Below are positions 6,430 through 6,759 of a stretch of 6,759 nt of DNA, piece by piece. The position numbers and the translations under genes are program-made. A model generated the notes under the pieces. The model worked only from the letters and a program-made list of their open reading frames with translations, was not told where the DNA came from and searched no databases. The stretch comes from Victivallales bacterium (lineage in GTDB: Bacteria; Verrucomicrobiota; Lentisphaeria; Victivallales; UBA1829): NCBI GenBank assembly GCA_016285335.1, contig JAEEQO010000162.1, positions 1 to 6,759 on the forward strand, read 5' to 3'. Position 1 is the first letter of the stretch. Every line of letters starts with the position of its first letter.

Positions 6430-6607
6430 CGAACGATAAAACTCCTCCCCTAAAAACGTTCGGCAGCATTTGCAGTCCTGCGGCATATCACCGCAGCGCA
6501 GCCGTCCAGAGTGGCGAAGGACGATTCGCGGCCGCTTGTCTGCGTGGGGCATTTTCCGCGCAGCGATAAAAAATAAGTGAAATTTCATGCTGAAGGTTTT
6601 TTCCCCC
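6430..6607. other. Hairpin-rich spacer after the isomerase-like gene
   Basis: No gene is evident. Several short inverted repeats follow one another: CGAACG/CGTTCG (6430-6435, 6457-6462), CTGCGG/CCGCAG (6478-6483, 6491-6496), GCGAA/TTCGC (6514-6518, 6525-6529), and CTGCGTGG/CCGCGCAG (6540-6547, 6556-6563, eight pairs with one G-U). None has a proper T-run after it, so no standard terminator is seen for the upstream gene. A weak AAGG/CCTT stem (6593-6608) followed by six T's is the only other possibility. The GC-rich part ends at about 6565 and the rest is AT-rich. Confidence 0.45.
6578..6587. promoter_or_regulatory. Second TGAAATTTCA palindrome (operator candidate)
   Basis: This is an exact copy of the 10-base palindrome found over the ppdK -35 box. 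Here it lies 20 bases upstream of the candidate -35 at 6608. Flanking bases differ between the copies, so only the palindrome itself is shared. Position next to a second promoter supports a common regulator, but this is inferred. Confidence 0.35.
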
Positions 6608-6647
6608 TTGATTTTTTAAGCCTGACGGTGTAAATTGTGCATATTAT
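6608..6647 (+). promoter_or_regulatory. Candidate promoter for the gene entering at the right edge
   Basis: TTGATT (6608-6613) and TAAATT (6631-6636) are separated by 17 bases, each matching four of six consensus positions. A better -10, TATTAT (6642-6647, five of six), lies just downstream but lacks a -35 at the right distance. Either would give a short leader to the ATG at 6692. Confidence 0.35.
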
Positions 6648-6691
6648 CGTATACGCTGTCGGGTCTTCTGTGTTCAAATGAAAGCTGTCAG

Positions 6692-6759
6692 ATGCCTTTG
6701 ATCGAACGCGGAAGCCGACATGAACAATCAAGTCCGGCAGTTATGACCGGACAGTTGAG
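6692..6759 (+). CDS. Possible start of an unidentified gene, cut by the window edge
   Basis: From ATG 6692 the frame stays open to the right edge for 22 complete codons, beginning MPLIERGSRHEQSS. A weak GAAAG (6680-6684) sits 7 bases upstream, and a candidate promoter lies before that. Two other nearby ATGs (6678 and 6720) run into stops within eight codons, so this frame is the most likely one. Too little is visible to name a family. It may equally be non-coding spacer. Confidence 0.28.
   Translation, partial: MPLIERGSRHEQSSPAVMTGQL

Noticed and set aside
5533..6588. A 351-residue minus-strand frame opposite the isomerase-like gene
   Set aside because: Shadow of a well-supported gene with conserved metal-binding motifs. 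The minus-strand protein shows no family features.
1..6759. A new defence, mobile or CRISPR-type system
   Set aside because: No array of spaced repeats, recombinase, transposase, nuclease, toxin-like pair or phage gene is visible. The genes are metabolic and separated by ordinary terminators.

Overview
The window reads as ordinary chromosomal sequence from a GC-rich bacterium with AT-richer spacers. It carries four well-supported plus-strand genes and possibly the start of a fifth at the right edge. The gene content is a secreted sialate-O-acetylesterase-type SGNH hydrolase, a plant-like pyruvate phosphate dikinase (PPDK) and a xylose-isomerase-like TIM-barrel protein. Together with codons that strongly favour a final C, this fits a carbohydrate-degrading member of the Planctomycetes/Verrucomicrobia/Lentisphaerae group, perhaps a Lentisphaerota (Victivallis-like) organism. 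That placement is an inference from family content, not a demonstrated assignment.

Layout: (1) 2-493 is the C-terminal end of a glycosyltransferase whose start lies outside the window. (2) 494-675 is a short spacer with a candidate promoter and a cluster of CGGAAATCC/CGGATTT repeats, leading to (3) 676-2241, an exported carbohydrate esterase. (4) 2242-2691 is a 450-base spacer. It holds a small perfect stem-loop, a strong intrinsic terminator, a GC-rich structured island, and a good sigma-70-type promoter whose -35 box overlaps the perfect palindrome TGAAATTTCA. (5) 2692-5457 is ppdK, with its own promoter, Shine-Dalgarno sequence and strong terminator (5477-5509), so it is probably monocistronic. 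(6) 5539-6429 is a sugar-phosphate isomerase/epimerase-like protein. It begins only 29 bases after the ppdK terminator and has no evident Shine-Dalgarno sequence. (7) 6430-6691 is a hairpin-rich spacer containing a second exact copy of TGAAATTTCA and a candidate promoter. It leads to a reading frame open at the right edge (6692 onward).

The genes do not form one obvious operon. The esterase would remove acetyl groups from sugars outside the cytoplasm, the TIM-barrel protein would interconvert a sugar or polyol inside it, and PPDK links pyruvate and phosphoenolpyruvate in central metabolism. A shared carbohydrate-use theme is plausible, but strong terminators separate the units.

I found no CRISPR array, transposase, phage gene, tRNA or rRNA, and no convincing new multi-gene system. 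The points most worth a second look are regulatory: the TGAAATTTCA palindrome shared by two promoter regions, the phased repeats upstream of the esterase, and the structured intergenic islands. In ppdK there is also a His-to-Gln change beside the catalytic cysteine.
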